A stretch of 64,000 nt of DNA from Psychrobacillus sp044762855. Lineage in GTDB: Bacteria > Bacillota > Bacilli > Bacillales_A > Planococcaceae. This document shows, piece by piece, positions 42,460-52,047 of this stretch. The DNA lies in assembly GCF_044762855.1 (NCBI RefSeq), contig NZ_JBIWFB010000013.1:1-64000 (forward strand), read 5' to 3'. The translations under genes were made by a program, and so were the position numbers. Under the pieces are notes generated by a model. It searched no databases and was not told the DNA's origin. It saw only the letters and a list, made by a program, of their open reading frames with translations. Numbering within the stretch: position 1 is the first letter of the stretch; each line of letters starts with the position of its first letter.

Positions 42460-43896
42460 CTAATTGATGCTTGGTTGGAGGCCTTCTGGCAATGGATTTC
42501 GATAAGCATTTTTCGTTTGTCTAACAAGTTCTTTTTTCGCTTTCTCGATTAACTCAGGATTTTCAAATATCTCTACTGCGCTAGCAGCAAGAACCTTTCC
42601 AGCATATAATAGTCCTTTATGAGCCAACGATGTTTTCCCTTGTGAAACAAGTTGCCATGTATGAAGTGGAGTACCTGCTACAAAACAAGTCGTAAAAAAT
42701 TGTGCTGTCGGTACAATCCAACTAACATCTCCTACATCAGTGGACCCTTGCATTACTTCACGTGTTTTAGCATAGGGAATGACCTCATTGAAAAATGGAT
42801 AATCTGGTGTATAAAATTTGTCTGTTATTTGATAATTCGATAGTTTTTCCGCATCTAAAATAGCACTATCTACTTCCTCAGTTGTAATAGTACTAGCCAT
42901 TTTGCGTGCATAAGTCAGTTCTTTGTCGTCGTAATTTGGCAATCCGAAAGCTTCCAACTTATCTTGTAAAACAATATTTAATGTATCATTAGGAATATAA
43001 TTAGAGCAGGCCTTATCAAAACGTACCGTAACCTTAGTTTCGGTCATCATAGCTGCTCCTTCTGCAATCTTAATAATACGTTGATAAATATCCTCTACTT
43101 CTTTAATATGTGGAGCACGTATTAAATATAGTACTTCCGCATCCGATTGCACAACGTTTGGAGAAGAACCACCAGTGTTTGTAACAGCATAATGCACTTT
43201 TGCTTCGGATATAATATGTTCACGTAAGTAATTTACCCCAACATTCATCAGCTCAACGGCATCTAAGGCACTTCGCCCAAGATGAGGTGAATTCGCAGCA
43301 TGAGATGCTTTTCCCTCAAAAGAAAAATATACTTGATAATTTGCTAGAGAGGAAAATGAAAACACACCAGAGTATGAATTTGGATGCCATGTCAGCGCAA
43401 CGTCAATATCGTTAAATACACCTTCACGAACCATATAAGTTTTTCCTGATCCGCCTTCTTCTCCAGGACATCCAAAGTATTTAATAGAACCAGTGATTTT
43501 CTTTTCCGCTATCAATTGTTTTAATGCAATAACTGCGGCAATTCCTGCAGTACCTAATAAGTTATGACCGCATCCATGCCCATTTCCATTTTCCTCAATG
43601 GCCTCTCTTACATCTGAAGCTTCCTTTTGGCTAAGACCTGAAAGTGCATCAAATTCGCCAAGTACTCCAATTACTGGTTTATCTTGTCCGAATGTTGCTG
43701 TAAAGGCTGTTGCAATTCCTCCGACTCCACGTTCTACAGAAAAACCATTTTCCTCCAAAAAGTCGCTTAATATTTTGGCAGATTGGTATTCTTGAAAACG
43801 CGTTTCTGGTGTTTCCCAGATTTGATCACTTAACGTTGTGATTTCCTTACTTTTTTCCTCTATTAAAGAATCGATTAAATCTATTACTTCAACCAT
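42460..43896 (-). CDS. M20 amidohydrolase, AbgB-like
   Basis: A 478-residue M20 peptidase-family amidohydrolase like AbgB (p-aminobenzoyl-glutamate hydrolase subunit B). Motifs include IGVLGEFDALSGL, GHGCGHNLLGTAG metal ligands, YFGCPGEEGGSGKTYM, the WHPNSYSG segment and GSTDVGDVSWIVPT near the C-terminus, typical of AbgB. It is the last gene of a transporter-AbgA-AbgB operon, 6 bases after AbgA. Likely cleaves aminobenzoyl-glutamate or another N-acyl-glutamate in the cytosol. Confidence 0.87.
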   Translation of the reverse strand: MVEVIDLIDSLIEEKSKEITTLSDQIWETPETRFQEYQSAKILSDFLEENGFSVERGVGGIATAFTATFGQDKPVIGVLGEFDALSGLSQKEASDVREAIEENGNGHGCGHNLLGTAGIAAVIALKQLIAEKKITGSIKYFGCPGEEGGSGKTYMVREGVFNDIDVALTWHPNSYSGVFSFSSLANYQVYFSFEGKASHAANSPHLGRSALDAVELMNVGVNYLREHIISEAKVHYAVTNTGGSSPNVVQSDAEVLYLIRAPHIKEVEDIYQRIIKIAEGAAMMTETKVTVRFDKACSNYIPNDTLNIVLQDKLEAFGLPNYDDKELTYARKMASTITTEEVDSAILDAEKLSNYQITDKFYTPDYPFFNEVIPYAKTREVMQGSTDVGDVSWIVPTAQFFTTCFVAGTPLHTWQLVSQGKTSLAHKGLLYAGKVLAASAVEIFENPELIEKAKKELVRQTKNAYRNPLPEGLQPSIN

Positions 43897-43902
43897 TTTG
43901 TA

Positions 43903-45207
43903 TTACCTACTTTCATTTTGATAAACTTGTTCAATCGTAGCTAACCATGTATGTAAAGCAATAGATAGTACCGCTTCATCGATGTCAAATTTCTCATGAT
44001 GATGTCCAGCTGCTAAAGTTGTCCCAAAGACAGCATATGTAGCAAGTCCACCTTGTCTTTGGACTTGATCCATCATATAGGTTGCGTCTTCTGATCCAGC
44101 AGCAAACTTCGAGCTCGGTACTATTTCTTCTAAACCGTCAACAGTACTTGCTGCATGGGTAACTAATTCTATTAGTTTTTCAGAAGACGAACAGGTTTTT
44201 GCTGCCCCCACTATTTCATAGGAAAGTTCTGTCCCATACATGTTTGATGCTCCCTGTAAGACAGATAATGCTTGTTCATGAACATACATATGTACGTCGC
44301 TATTTTCTCCGCGCGTTTCAAGCTGTAAAGAAGCATGCGCTGGCACTATATTACGTCCATCTCCTGCTATACAAGTACCAACATTTATACGTGATGCCCC
44401 ACCACTATGATGTGGGATTGCATGAAGTCCTAAGATTGCCGAAGCTGCTGCAAGTAAAGCATTTTTGCCCTTTTCGGGCTCTGCCCCTGCGTGTGCAGCT
44501 TTTCCGAGAAATTTTGCATTTATTTTTGTTGTTGCTAAAAATCCATTTGTCCCTGCAATCACTGTACCTAGCGGCGAACCTGCTCCTACATGCATAGCCA
44601 AAAAGTAATCTACACCGTCTACTACTCCAGCATCAACCATCGATTTTGCACCGCGAACTCCTTCTTCTGCAGGCTGAAAAATAATCTTAATAGTTCCCTC
44701 AATATGATCAGTATTATGTGCAAGTACAGTCGCTAAGCCCAAACCAATTGCGCAATGGGCATCATGACCACAAGCGTGCATATTTCCTTCATACTGCGAA
44801 CGGAAACCAGATTGCTGTGGAACATGAGAAGAGTCAGGAGATTCTTCTATTTCTAATGCATCCATATCAAAACGGAAGGCGATAGTAGGTCCTGGTTTCT
44901 TCCCTTTAATCGTACCTACTACTCCTGTATATCCACCGACCATTTTTTCCATATACTTCAAGTGGCCGCCATTTTCCTTAGCTTTCTCATAATATAATCC
45001 TAAGTACTCCTCTGAAGGTACACCCATCCTACTTTTTGAAACTACTTCTTTTCCTACCTGAACTTGAAAACCTAATTGACTTAATTCATGTGCGATAATG
45101 GAAGCAGTGCGAAATTCTGTCCAACCTACTTCGGGATGTTGATGAAAATCTCTTCTCCATGTAAGCATTTGATCGGTCAAATTAGAATTCATTGTAAAAA
45201 CGGTCAC
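43903..45207 (-). CDS. M20 amidohydrolase, AbgA-like
   Basis: A 434-residue M20 amidohydrolase like AbgA. It has FRFDMDALEIEESPD, MHACGHDAHCAIGLG, IIFQPAEEGVRGAKSM and GAEPEKGKNALLAA (dimer lid). In E. coli AbgA and AbgB form one hydrolase for p-aminobenzoyl-glutamate. The GTG start is set 8 bases after AAGGAG; a GTG 9 bases upstream lies in that site. It is 27 bases downstream of the AbgT-like transporter. Confidence 0.87.
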   Translation of the reverse strand: MTVFTMNSNLTDQMLTWRRDFHQHPEVGWTEFRTASIIAHELSQLGFQVQVGKEVVSKSRMGVPSEEYLGLYYEKAKENGGHLKYMEKMVGGYTGVVGTIKGKKPGPTIAFRFDMDALEIEESPDSSHVPQQSGFRSQYEGNMHACGHDAHCAIGLGLATVLAHNTDHIEGTIKIIFQPAEEGVRGAKSMVDAGVVDGVDYFLAMHVGAGSPLGTVIAGTNGFLATTKINAKFLGKAAHAGAEPEKGKNALLAAASAILGLHAIPHHSGGASRINVGTCIAGDGRNIVPAHASLQLETRGENSDVHMYVHEQALSVLQGASNMYGTELSYEIVGAAKTCSSSEKLIELVTHAASTVDGLEEIVPSSKFAAGSEDATYMMDQVQRQGGLATYAVFGTTLAAGHHHEKFDIDEAVLSIALHTWLATIEQVYQNESR

Positions 45208-45233
45208 CCTTACCACTCCTTAGATTGAGTATA

Positions 45234-46766
45234 TTACAGATGCAATGAAACACCTGGTCCAATCGGAATTCCAAACAATGCAAAAATTAACATCAAAATA
45301 ATCCAGACAATTAGAAACGCTATAGTATATGGAATCATAAGTGACATAAGCGTACCTATACCTGCTTTTTTATCATACACATGCATGAATGATAGAATAA
45401 TTGCAAAGTAAGGATTTAAAGGAGTTACCATGTTAGTAGATGACTCACCAATACGATACGCCAATTGAATAAATGCTGGATGATAGCCAAGAACCATAAA
45501 TAGTGGGATAAACACCGGACCAACTAATGACCATAATGCGGAACCACTAATGATGAATAAGCTTAAAAATGCTGTTAATAAAACAAACAACACAATAACA
45601 AATACATTTGTCATATTGAGAGTAGTCAATAAATCTGCACTATGAACAGCAAACCAAATAGCAATATTACTCCAGTTAAAATAAGCAACAAATTGAGCAA
45701 TCATAAAGATTAATACAATATAACCAGATAAGCTTCCGATCGCTTCAGTCATCAGTTTCGGAATATCAGCTGAAGATTGAATTTTTTTCGCACCAACACC
45801 ATAAGCAATACCAACAACTAAAAAGAACAAAAACAGAACTGGCACAATACCAGATAAAAATGGGGAACGTAATATAGTACCATCCTCATTCAAAAGCGGA
45901 GAATTAGGAACTAGCATGCCTACAGCAATGACTGCAATGAAAGCGATTGCAGATATTAATGCATTACGCAATCCTTTTCTTTCTTCCACACTGATATCTT
46001 TGGAAATCGTTTGTTGTTCACCTTTGTAAACTCCTAAACGTGGTTCGACATATTTCTCAGTGATCAAAGTACCTAGTGCAGCTAGAACAAATGTGGAAAC
46101 ACTCATGAAAAACCAGTTATCCAGTGGCGTGACCATAACATCTGGATTAATCCCTTGCGAAATTTCAGTAGAAATACCTGACAAAAGTGCATCTGTACCT
46201 GCAATCAATACATTTGCTGAGAATCCGATCCCTGTACTTGCTAAACCGACAGCTAAACCAGCTATTGGGTGACGACCAACAGATAAGAAAACTAGCGCTG
46301 CTAAAGGTGGTATGACTACGAAAGCGGCATCAGATGCAACATTTCCTAAAATCCCAATGAAGAATACTGCAAACGTGATAATCTTTTTTGGTGTACTTAA
46401 AATGGCCCTTTTCATGAGCATTTCTAATAATCCGACTTTTTCAGCTAAACCAATACCTAGCATAATAGTTAGTACTAAACCTAAAGGAGCAAAACCTGTG
46501 AAGTTCTTAAGCGTATCAGATAATATAAACTGTATACCTTCACTTGATAAAATGCTTTTAACCGCTACTATTTCCTGTGTATTAGGATGAATAACGGCCG
46601 CTTTAAATAAACTTAATATCCATGATAGAATAACGAGAACAACTGTAAGATAGAAAAACAAGATAAACGGATGAGGTAGCTTGTTTCCTACTTTTTCAAT
46701 GATAGACAAGAATTTTGAAAATTTATTTTCATCTTTCTTTTCAACTTTAGTAAATACCTGTTGCAA
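45234..46766 (-). CDS. AbgT-family transporter (p-aminobenzoyl-glutamate)
   Basis: A 510-residue membrane protein of the AbgT family with about 12 helices and two re-entrant segments. Family-typical pieces include GNKLPHPFILFFYL, FAPLGLVLTIMLGIGLAEK, SVGRHPIAGLAVGLASTGIG and RIGESSTNMVTPLNPYFAI. It imports aminobenzoyl-glutamate or (in other species) exports sulfonamide. First gene of the operon; TTG start after AGGGGTGG. Divergent from the regulator gene. Confidence 0.9.
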   Translation of the reverse strand: MQQVFTKVEKKDENKFSKFLSIIEKVGNKLPHPFILFFYLTVVLVILSWILSLFKAAVIHPNTQEIVAVKSILSSEGIQFILSDTLKNFTGFAPLGLVLTIMLGIGLAEKVGLLEMLMKRAILSTPKKIITFAVFFIGILGNVASDAAFVVIPPLAALVFLSVGRHPIAGLAVGLASTGIGFSANVLIAGTDALLSGISTEISQGINPDVMVTPLDNWFFMSVSTFVLAALGTLITEKYVEPRLGVYKGEQQTISKDISVEERKGLRNALISAIAFIAVIAVGMLVPNSPLLNEDGTILRSPFLSGIVPVLFLFFLVVGIAYGVGAKKIQSSADIPKLMTEAIGSLSGYIVLIFMIAQFVAYFNWSNIAIWFAVHSADLLTTLNMTNVFVIVLFVLLTAFLSLFIISGSALWSLVGPVFIPLFMVLGYHPAFIQLAYRIGESSTNMVTPLNPYFAIILSFMHVYDKKAGIGTLMSLMIPYTIAFLIVWIILMLIFALFGIPIGPGVSLHL

Positions 46767-46883
46767 TAAAAACCACCCCTTTTTTGATTAAAAGACCCCT
46801 TTGTGCAATGTCTTTAAATAACAGAGTAAACTAACACAAATAAAATATCAATATTTTTTTAGAAAAAGGAGAAAAGTTAAAAA

Positions 46884-48197
46884 ATGCCAAGGATACGTAT
46901 TTTCTCTACAAAGAATTCATTAAAATGGATTAAGAAAGTAGAGTTATTAAGCATTGAACCATGTAATTTTGAATTTACTATTTATGATTCACTAGCACAT
47001 TTAAAAGAAATATTTATAGAAAATATTCACCAAGTCGATGGTATATTGTTCAGTGGACAGATTCCCTACTTTTATATTCAGCAACATTTTTCGGATATAC
47101 ATATTCCGATGCTACATTTTGACGTTACCCAAGAAGATTTTTATAGAACTTTATCTGAATATATTTATAAGCATAAAGACTTTCAAATGAATAGATGCTT
47201 AGTCGATTTTTTATATGAAGAAAACAATTACTTAGGCATATATGACTGGGTTGAAAAAGATGATGCCCCGTATATATTTGATCTTAGCATGCAAGCATAC
47301 GCAGATATGGATGTATATAATAAAATGCGTGATTTTCACGTAGAGATGTGGAAACAAAACAAAGTAGATGTGAGTATGACACGACTAGGTAATTTGCAAG
47401 AAATGTTAGAGCCGTATGGTATTAAGCCTGTATTAGTTGTTCCTTCTGAACAAAGTATGATTAATATAATAGAGTCATTATTAAAAGAAATACAGCTCAT
47501 TCAATTGATTGAAAATCAAGTCGTTATTGCTCATTTAGAGATGGCTATTAATCGAGATAACGTAGCGGATTTAGAGTATCGACAAATGTCATTGCATAAG
47601 GCTATTCTCGACTTTAGTAAAAACAATCAAATGTCTTTTATCATTCATCGAAATGCTTTCTATTATGAAATCATTACAAATTATAGTGACTTCAAATTGA
47701 TCACAAATGAAATGAAAAACTGTCAATTGGCATCCTTTCTAACACAGGAGTTACAATTCCCTGTGCATATAGGATGGGGGGTTGGGCACTCCATTCAGGA
47801 AGCCCAACTGAATGCAGAAAAAGCCGCACAAATGTGTGCAGCCTTAGAAACACAGGCCTATATTTTATCCAAAGAAGAGACATTAATCGGACCATTAGGT
47901 GACAAAGACTGGATAAAAGTAGATACCCAATATGATTTGGAAATTGAGAAATTAAGTGTAAAACTGAACACTTCTCCTTTACAAATTCAAAAAATTATCG
48001 CCGTAATGGATAAACTACAATCTAATACTTTAGCATCAGAAGATTTAAGCATCCATTTAGGTATAACAACACGAGCGGCAAACCGAATATTAAAGAAATT
48101 AGAGGAGCACGGCGCGGCCACTGTATCTACTCAGCTGCAGAAAAAACTACGAGGACGTCCAAAAAAAGTTTATGAAATCCACTTTGACAAGCAATAA
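46884..48197 (+). CDS. HTH regulator divergent from the abg-like operon
   Basis: A 437-residue protein. The last ~90 residues look like a winged helix-turn-helix (SNTLASEDLSIHLGITTRAA, then RGRPKKVYEI). The middle (FPVHIGWGVGHSIQEAQLNA) resembles a degenerate nucleotide-cyclase/GTP-cyclohydrolase-III-like module seen in some Bacillales regulators. The N-terminal ~190 residues are not recognised and could be a sensor for a small molecule. Position opposite the AbgT-like operon suggests it controls that operon. Start ATG after AAAAAGGAG with long spacing. Confidence 0.75.
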   Translation: MPRIRIFSTKNSLKWIKKVELLSIEPCNFEFTIYDSLAHLKEIFIENIHQVDGILFSGQIPYFYIQQHFSDIHIPMLHFDVTQEDFYRTLSEYIYKHKDFQMNRCLVDFLYEENNYLGIYDWVEKDDAPYIFDLSMQAYADMDVYNKMRDFHVEMWKQNKVDVSMTRLGNLQEMLEPYGIKPVLVVPSEQSMINIIESLLKEIQLIQLIENQVVIAHLEMAINRDNVADLEYRQMSLHKAILDFSKNNQMSFIIHRNAFYYEIITNYSDFKLITNEMKNCQLASFLTQELQFPVHIGWGVGHSIQEAQLNAEKAAQMCAALETQAYILSKEETLIGPLGDKDWIKVDTQYDLEIEKLSVKLNTSPLQIQKIIAVMDKLQSNTLASEDLSIHLGITTRAANRILKKLEEHGAATVSTQLQKKLRGRPKKVYEIHFDKQ

Positions 48198-48203
48198 AAT
48201 TAG

Positions 48204-48253
48204 ACAAATAGAAATCTAGCAGGATTAACTTCTGCTAGATTTCTATTTGTTAT
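48204..48253. terminator. Bidirectional terminator
   Basis: ACAAATAGAAATCTAGCAG...TCTGCTAGATTTCTATTTGT, a very long perfect stem between convergent genes. Confidence 0.9.
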
Positions 48254-48270
48254 ACTATTTTGTTTACTAA

Positions 48271-48912
48271 TCAGTATTGAAACTTAACTCTTACAGTCGC
48301 GTTAATCGTGATTTGCCCTTCTTCAATTGGAGTTGAAAAACTTTGGTCCGCCATGGCAACCGATTTAAATGCCACAGGTTGACTATGGCTCTCTTCCACA
48401 ATCTCTATCGGATGTGGATGTAAAGGCAACTGCATCGTTTCGGCTATTGTTTTCGCTTTTGTTTGTGCATCTTGGAGAGCTAGGCGTAATGCTTGTTGGT
48501 AATATGGAGATATATCATCGATTTTAAACTGTACAGATGAAACACGATTAGCACCGTTTTGTACAGCTGTATCAATAACGGTGCCAACTTGAGCTGTGTC
48601 TGTTACTTTTACAGTAATCGCATTCCTCACTTCATATCCCCGAAAGACCTGTCTTCCGTCTACAAAATCATAATTTGGAGTTATGTTATAAGCAGAGGTT
48701 TGAATATCTTCTCTAGGAATGCCTAATGCTAAAATAGATTGAATGACTTGGTTCATTTTGTTCGCATTTTCTTGTTGTGCCCTACTTAAGTCCTCTCCCT
48801 CAGTACTCACTTCTAGCTGGAGTTGTACATAGTTCGGCTGTGCATCAACTCTTCCATTCCCTGTCACTGTTATGACTCTCATTGGAGGATGTGGTACATT
48901 CGAAAAATACAT
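48271..48912 (-). CDS. SIMPL-domain (YggE/DUF541) protein
   Basis: A 213-residue SIMPL protein: ITVTGNGRVDAQPNYVQL near the N-terminus, IQTSAYNITPNYDF, YEVRNAITVKVTD and ALRLALQDAQTKAKTIAETM. Relatives are linked to oxidative stress or signalling, usually exported; this copy has no signal peptide. ATG after AAAGGAGCAATTTG. Divergent from the YyaC gene. Confidence 0.87.
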   Translation of the reverse strand: MYFSNVPHPPMRVITVTGNGRVDAQPNYVQLQLEVSTEGEDLSRAQQENANKMNQVIQSILALGIPREDIQTSAYNITPNYDFVDGRQVFRGYEVRNAITVKVTDTAQVGTVIDTAVQNGANRVSSVQFKIDDISPYYQQALRLALQDAQTKAKTIAETMQLPLHPHPIEIVEESHSQPVAFKSVAMADQSFSTPIEEGQITINATVRVKFQY

Positions 48913-49103
48913 CAAATTGCTCCTTTCATATTGTTCCTACTCATACTCTATGCGCCTTATATTAAAAACATAATACCCCTCCCACGAAGCAAGGAAACGA
49001 CACTTGAAATTCTAACAATTCAGACTTATACTACAACTAATATGTACAATTACACTGGTAGAACATGCTTAAACGAACTTTCAGATGAGAGGAGCGTGAC
49101 GGG

Positions 49104-49676
49104 TTGTTTCCTTTTAAAAATAGAAAAAGAATCAACATACAAAATAATACATTGTATTTCCGTTATTCAGCAGAATCATCGACGGAAGAAGATATGTATG
49201 AGATGTCTCTACTTCTAAGAACATTATGTAAGGCATCTAGTAATGATATCGTCTTTTTATGTATTGGATCAGATCGCTCGACTGGGGATTCTTATGGTCC
49301 TTTTGTTGGAACGATGTTAAAAGAACAACATTTCCCTTTCCCTATTTTTGGAACAATCGCGGAACCTGTTCATGCATTAAACTTGAAAGTCATACTCGAA
49401 AAAATTCATCATCAATTCCACAATCCTATTATTTTCAGTGTAGATGCCTGTTTAGGGGATGGTCACCAAATTGGGTCCATTATTTTAAAAGATGGCCCAC
49501 TCACGCCAGGAGATGCTATCCATAACCTATTGCCAGCAGTAGGTAACTATCATCTAAAAGGAATTGTAAATTATTTAGATCCTGATTATCCAGTAAACTC
49601 ATTAAATAGTACAAGACTAGATACAGTAATGAAACTCGCAAAAACGACATCTACCATTTTATTAAAATCCACCTAA
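49104..49676 (+). CDS. YyaC-like sporulation protein (DUF1256)
   Basis: A 190-residue protein of the YyaC family (distant GPR germination-protease relative). It shows VFLCIGSDRSTGDSYGPFVG (about 50-69), FGTIAEPVHALNL and IFSVDACLGDGHQIGSI, then the GDAIHNLLPAVGNYHLKGIVN segment. Conserved Asp residues in these motifs match the protease family. Found only in spore formers. The TTG start is about ten bases after GAGGAG. Confidence 0.88.
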   Translation: MFPFKNRKRINIQNNTLYFRYSAESSTEEDMYEMSLLLRTLCKASSNDIVFLCIGSDRSTGDSYGPFVGTMLKEQHFPFPIFGTIAEPVHALNLKVILEKIHHQFHNPIIFSVDACLGDGHQIGSIILKDGPLTPGDAIHNLLPAVGNYHLKGIVNYLDPDYPVNSLNSTRLDTVMKLAKTTSTILLKST

Positions 49677-49720
49677 AAAAAATGACGACGAACCTTTTCG
49701 ATTCATCGTCATTTTTTATC
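49676..49720. terminator. Bidirectional terminator
   Basis: AAAAAATGACGA...TCGTCATTTTTT between convergent genes. Confidence 0.85.
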
Positions 49721-49769
49721 CCGCATTATCGGGCAGTGAGACTCCCACTGATTGAAGTTTCACTTTTTA

Positions 49770-51092
49770 TTATCCTATTGTAATAACACCTATTACCAAT
49801 GCCGCTACTGTCATCACAACAACCGTTCCAAAAGCCCATTTCAATGCAAATCTTTGTAAATCACCGAATTCCGTTTCAACTAAGCCGATTAATAAATGTG
49901 CTGCTGCAACTAAAGGACTCAGTACGTGAATTGGTTGACCAAGTAGTGATGCACGTCCTATTTCTACTGCACTCACTCCATAAGCTTCAGCTGCTTGTGA
50001 AATGATTGGTAACACGCCAAAGTAAAATGCATTATTCGACATGAAGAAAGTAAATGGAGCACTCAAGAATGCAACAATCACCGTCAAATACGGTCCTAGT
50101 GCATCAGGAATAATCGCAACTAACGTATTTGCCATAGCATCGATCATTTCAGTACCACTCATAATACCAGTGAAAATACCTGCTGCAATAACAATAGATA
50201 CAACCGCTAACGCATTTTTAGAATGCACCGCAATACGCTCTTGTTGCAATTTCAATTCTGGATAGTTTACTAATAATGCAATTCCGAATGCAATCATAAA
50301 CAAAATAGCTAATGACATAAAGTCCAAGATTAGGCAAACCATCAGTAAAATTGTTAATCCTAAGTTGAACCAAACAAGTTTTGGTCGTTTATAATCTGGA
50401 ACTTCAGCTGTTGCCGCTAGCTCAGGATTCGTACCAAACTGATTGGCCTCCGATTTTTGAATTGGCTCAAGTTCAATAACGCCAACTCTTTTTCGTTCCA
50501 TTTTTCCTAACATAAAAGCTGCTACAACGACCCAAACAAGTCCAATTCCCATTACTGGGATCATTGGGATGAATAATTCAGAAGAATCTAGTCCTAATGA
50601 CGCCATCGCCATCGCGGATGCTCCACCCCATGGCGTCATATTCATAACTCCCATGGATAACATCGCTACTGTCGCTAACACTAAACGATTCATACCAAGT
50701 CGTTTATACAGAGGCAACAAGGAAGATACGGTGATGATGTAAGTAGTTGTCCCATCTCCGTCTAATGCTACCATCATAGAAAGTACAGCAGTTCCTATAA
50801 CTATTTTTAAAGGATCTCCTTTTACTAACTGCAATATTTTAGCGATTAAAGGATCAAATAAGCCCGTATCAATCATGATTCCAAAATATAAAATAGCAAA
50901 TAAAATCATAATAGCCGTCATGGCCACTTTTTCTACACCTGCTGCCATCATTGGTCCTAAATCTGTTAGGAATCCACCGATAATACCAAAGATAATCGGT
51001 ACAATCATAATAGCTACTAAAGCTGAAAGTCGCTTAGACATGATTAAATACATAAATACTGCGACCATTGAAAAACCTAATAGTGATAACAT
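49770..51092 (-). CDS. CitMHS-family citrate/metal transporter
   Basis: A 440-residue membrane permease of the CitMHS family (CitM/CitH), 11-12 helices. Typical segments: ALVAIMIVPIIFGIIGGF, VALDGDGTTTYIITVSSL, MNMTPWGGASAMAMASLGLD, PFTFFMSNNAFYFGVLP and HVLSPLVAAAHLLIG. It imports citrate complexed with Mg or Ca. Start ATG after GGGGGGTAAAGTAT. A CitST-like two-component system follows upstream on the same strand, the known arrangement for citrate induction. Confidence 0.9.
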   Translation of the reverse strand: MLSLLGFSMVAVFMYLIMSKRLSALVAIMIVPIIFGIIGGFLTDLGPMMAAGVEKVAMTAIMILFAILYFGIMIDTGLFDPLIAKILQLVKGDPLKIVIGTAVLSMMVALDGDGTTTYIITVSSLLPLYKRLGMNRLVLATVAMLSMGVMNMTPWGGASAMAMASLGLDSSELFIPMIPVMGIGLVWVVVAAFMLGKMERKRVGVIELEPIQKSEANQFGTNPELAATAEVPDYKRPKLVWFNLGLTILLMVCLILDFMSLAILFMIAFGIALLVNYPELKLQQERIAVHSKNALAVVSIVIAAGIFTGIMSGTEMIDAMANTLVAIIPDALGPYLTVIVAFLSAPFTFFMSNNAFYFGVLPIISQAAEAYGVSAVEIGRASLLGQPIHVLSPLVAAAHLLIGLVETEFGDLQRFALKWAFGTVVVMTVAALVIGVITIG

Positions 51093-51293
51093 ATACTTTA
51101 CCCCCCATTACTTTGAAAACGTGCTCGCTGTCATTTCATATCCCCATCGTCCGAACTAAATGATAGCGCTTTCTTCACCTTTTCTTAATTTTTATAATCT
51201 TATCAGCTTTAAAATATTTAAAATACAATAAAATAATAATGGGTATTTTTTTTATTGTTATTATTGTTTTCATATTTTTCACAGCTTTTATAT

Positions 51294-51344
51294 GAAAAAC
51301 CCCTGTTAAGAAACGCTTAAAACGATTCATTAACAGGGGTTTAT
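51294..51344 (-). terminator. Terminator after the CitT-like gene
   Basis: The minus strand reads AAACCCCTGTTAA...TTAACAGGGGTTT followed by T residues. The stem starts inside the final codons of the regulator. Confidence 0.8.
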
Positions 51345-52045
51345 TGGATTAGTCTTTTATATTTTCTTTCTGGTCTTCCAACACTGCCATACACTACTTC
51401 TACTTCCATTTCATCTAATGAGACTAGATACTCCAAATAGCGGCGCATTGTTGAATAACTGATTCCAACTAGTTGACTAAATTCATCTGCACTTAAACTA
51501 TTATTCATAAGCAAAATTTTACTTCGAACTAATTTCAATGTGTGCTTATCGATCCCTTTTGGGTAAGTAACTTGTTTAATTCCAGTTACTGACTTAACTT
51601 TATTGTTCGAACGGAATAAATCATCTATATTTTCCTGATTAACTAATGGGTTTAGATGCAGCTGTTCTCTTACTACATCATACTGCTTTAATGTGGCGAT
51701 AAACTTATCGATAATGATAGGTTTTATGAGATAACCAAACGCTCCGCCTCGTATCGCCTCGCTAACAGTATTGGTATCATTTGCAGCGGTAATCATAATA
51801 ACGTCGATGCCACGATATTCTTTCCGGATTTCCCGAAGTAGCTCAATTCCATTCATATCCGGCAAATATACATCGAGCAGTATTAACTGGGGTTGAATAA
51901 CTTTTAATAATTGTAATGTTTGACTCCCAGAACTAGCTGTTGCAATAACATTATAATATTCGAGTTGATTGGTAAACTGTTTATAAATATTTACGGCATC
52001 TTCATCGTCTTCTACAATAACGACACTTATCATCTCTTTCGACAT
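51341..52045 (-). CDS. Response regulator, CitT/DctR type
   Basis: A 234-residue response regulator of the CitB/DctR family. Receiver: VVIVEDDEDAV, LILLDVYLPDMNGIELL (Asp about 55) and the MITAAND Thr. C-terminal helix-turn-helix: SADEFSQLVGISYSTMRRYLEYLV, then GRPERKY. It probably activates the citrate-type transporter gene downstream. ATG after AAAAAGGATGTGTGAAG is used; it overlaps the stop of the kinase gene. Confidence 0.92.
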   Translation of the reverse strand: MSKEMISVVIVEDDEDAVNIYKQFTNQLEYYNVIATASSGSQTLQLLKVIQPQLILLDVYLPDMNGIELLREIRKEYRGIDVIMITAANDTNTVSEAIRGGAFGYLIKPIIIDKFIATLKQYDVVREQLHLNPLVNQENIDDLFRSNNKVKSVTGIKQVTYPKGIDKHTLKLVRSKILLMNNSLSADEFSQLVGISYSTMRRYLEYLVSLDEMEVEVVYGSVGRPERKYKRLIQ

Positions 52046-52047
52046 CT

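Noticed and set aside
51113..51126. TGAAAACGTGCTCG as a CcpA cre site before the citrate transporter
   Set aside because: At least two mismatches at conserved positions and overlap with the ribosome-site region; too weak to list.
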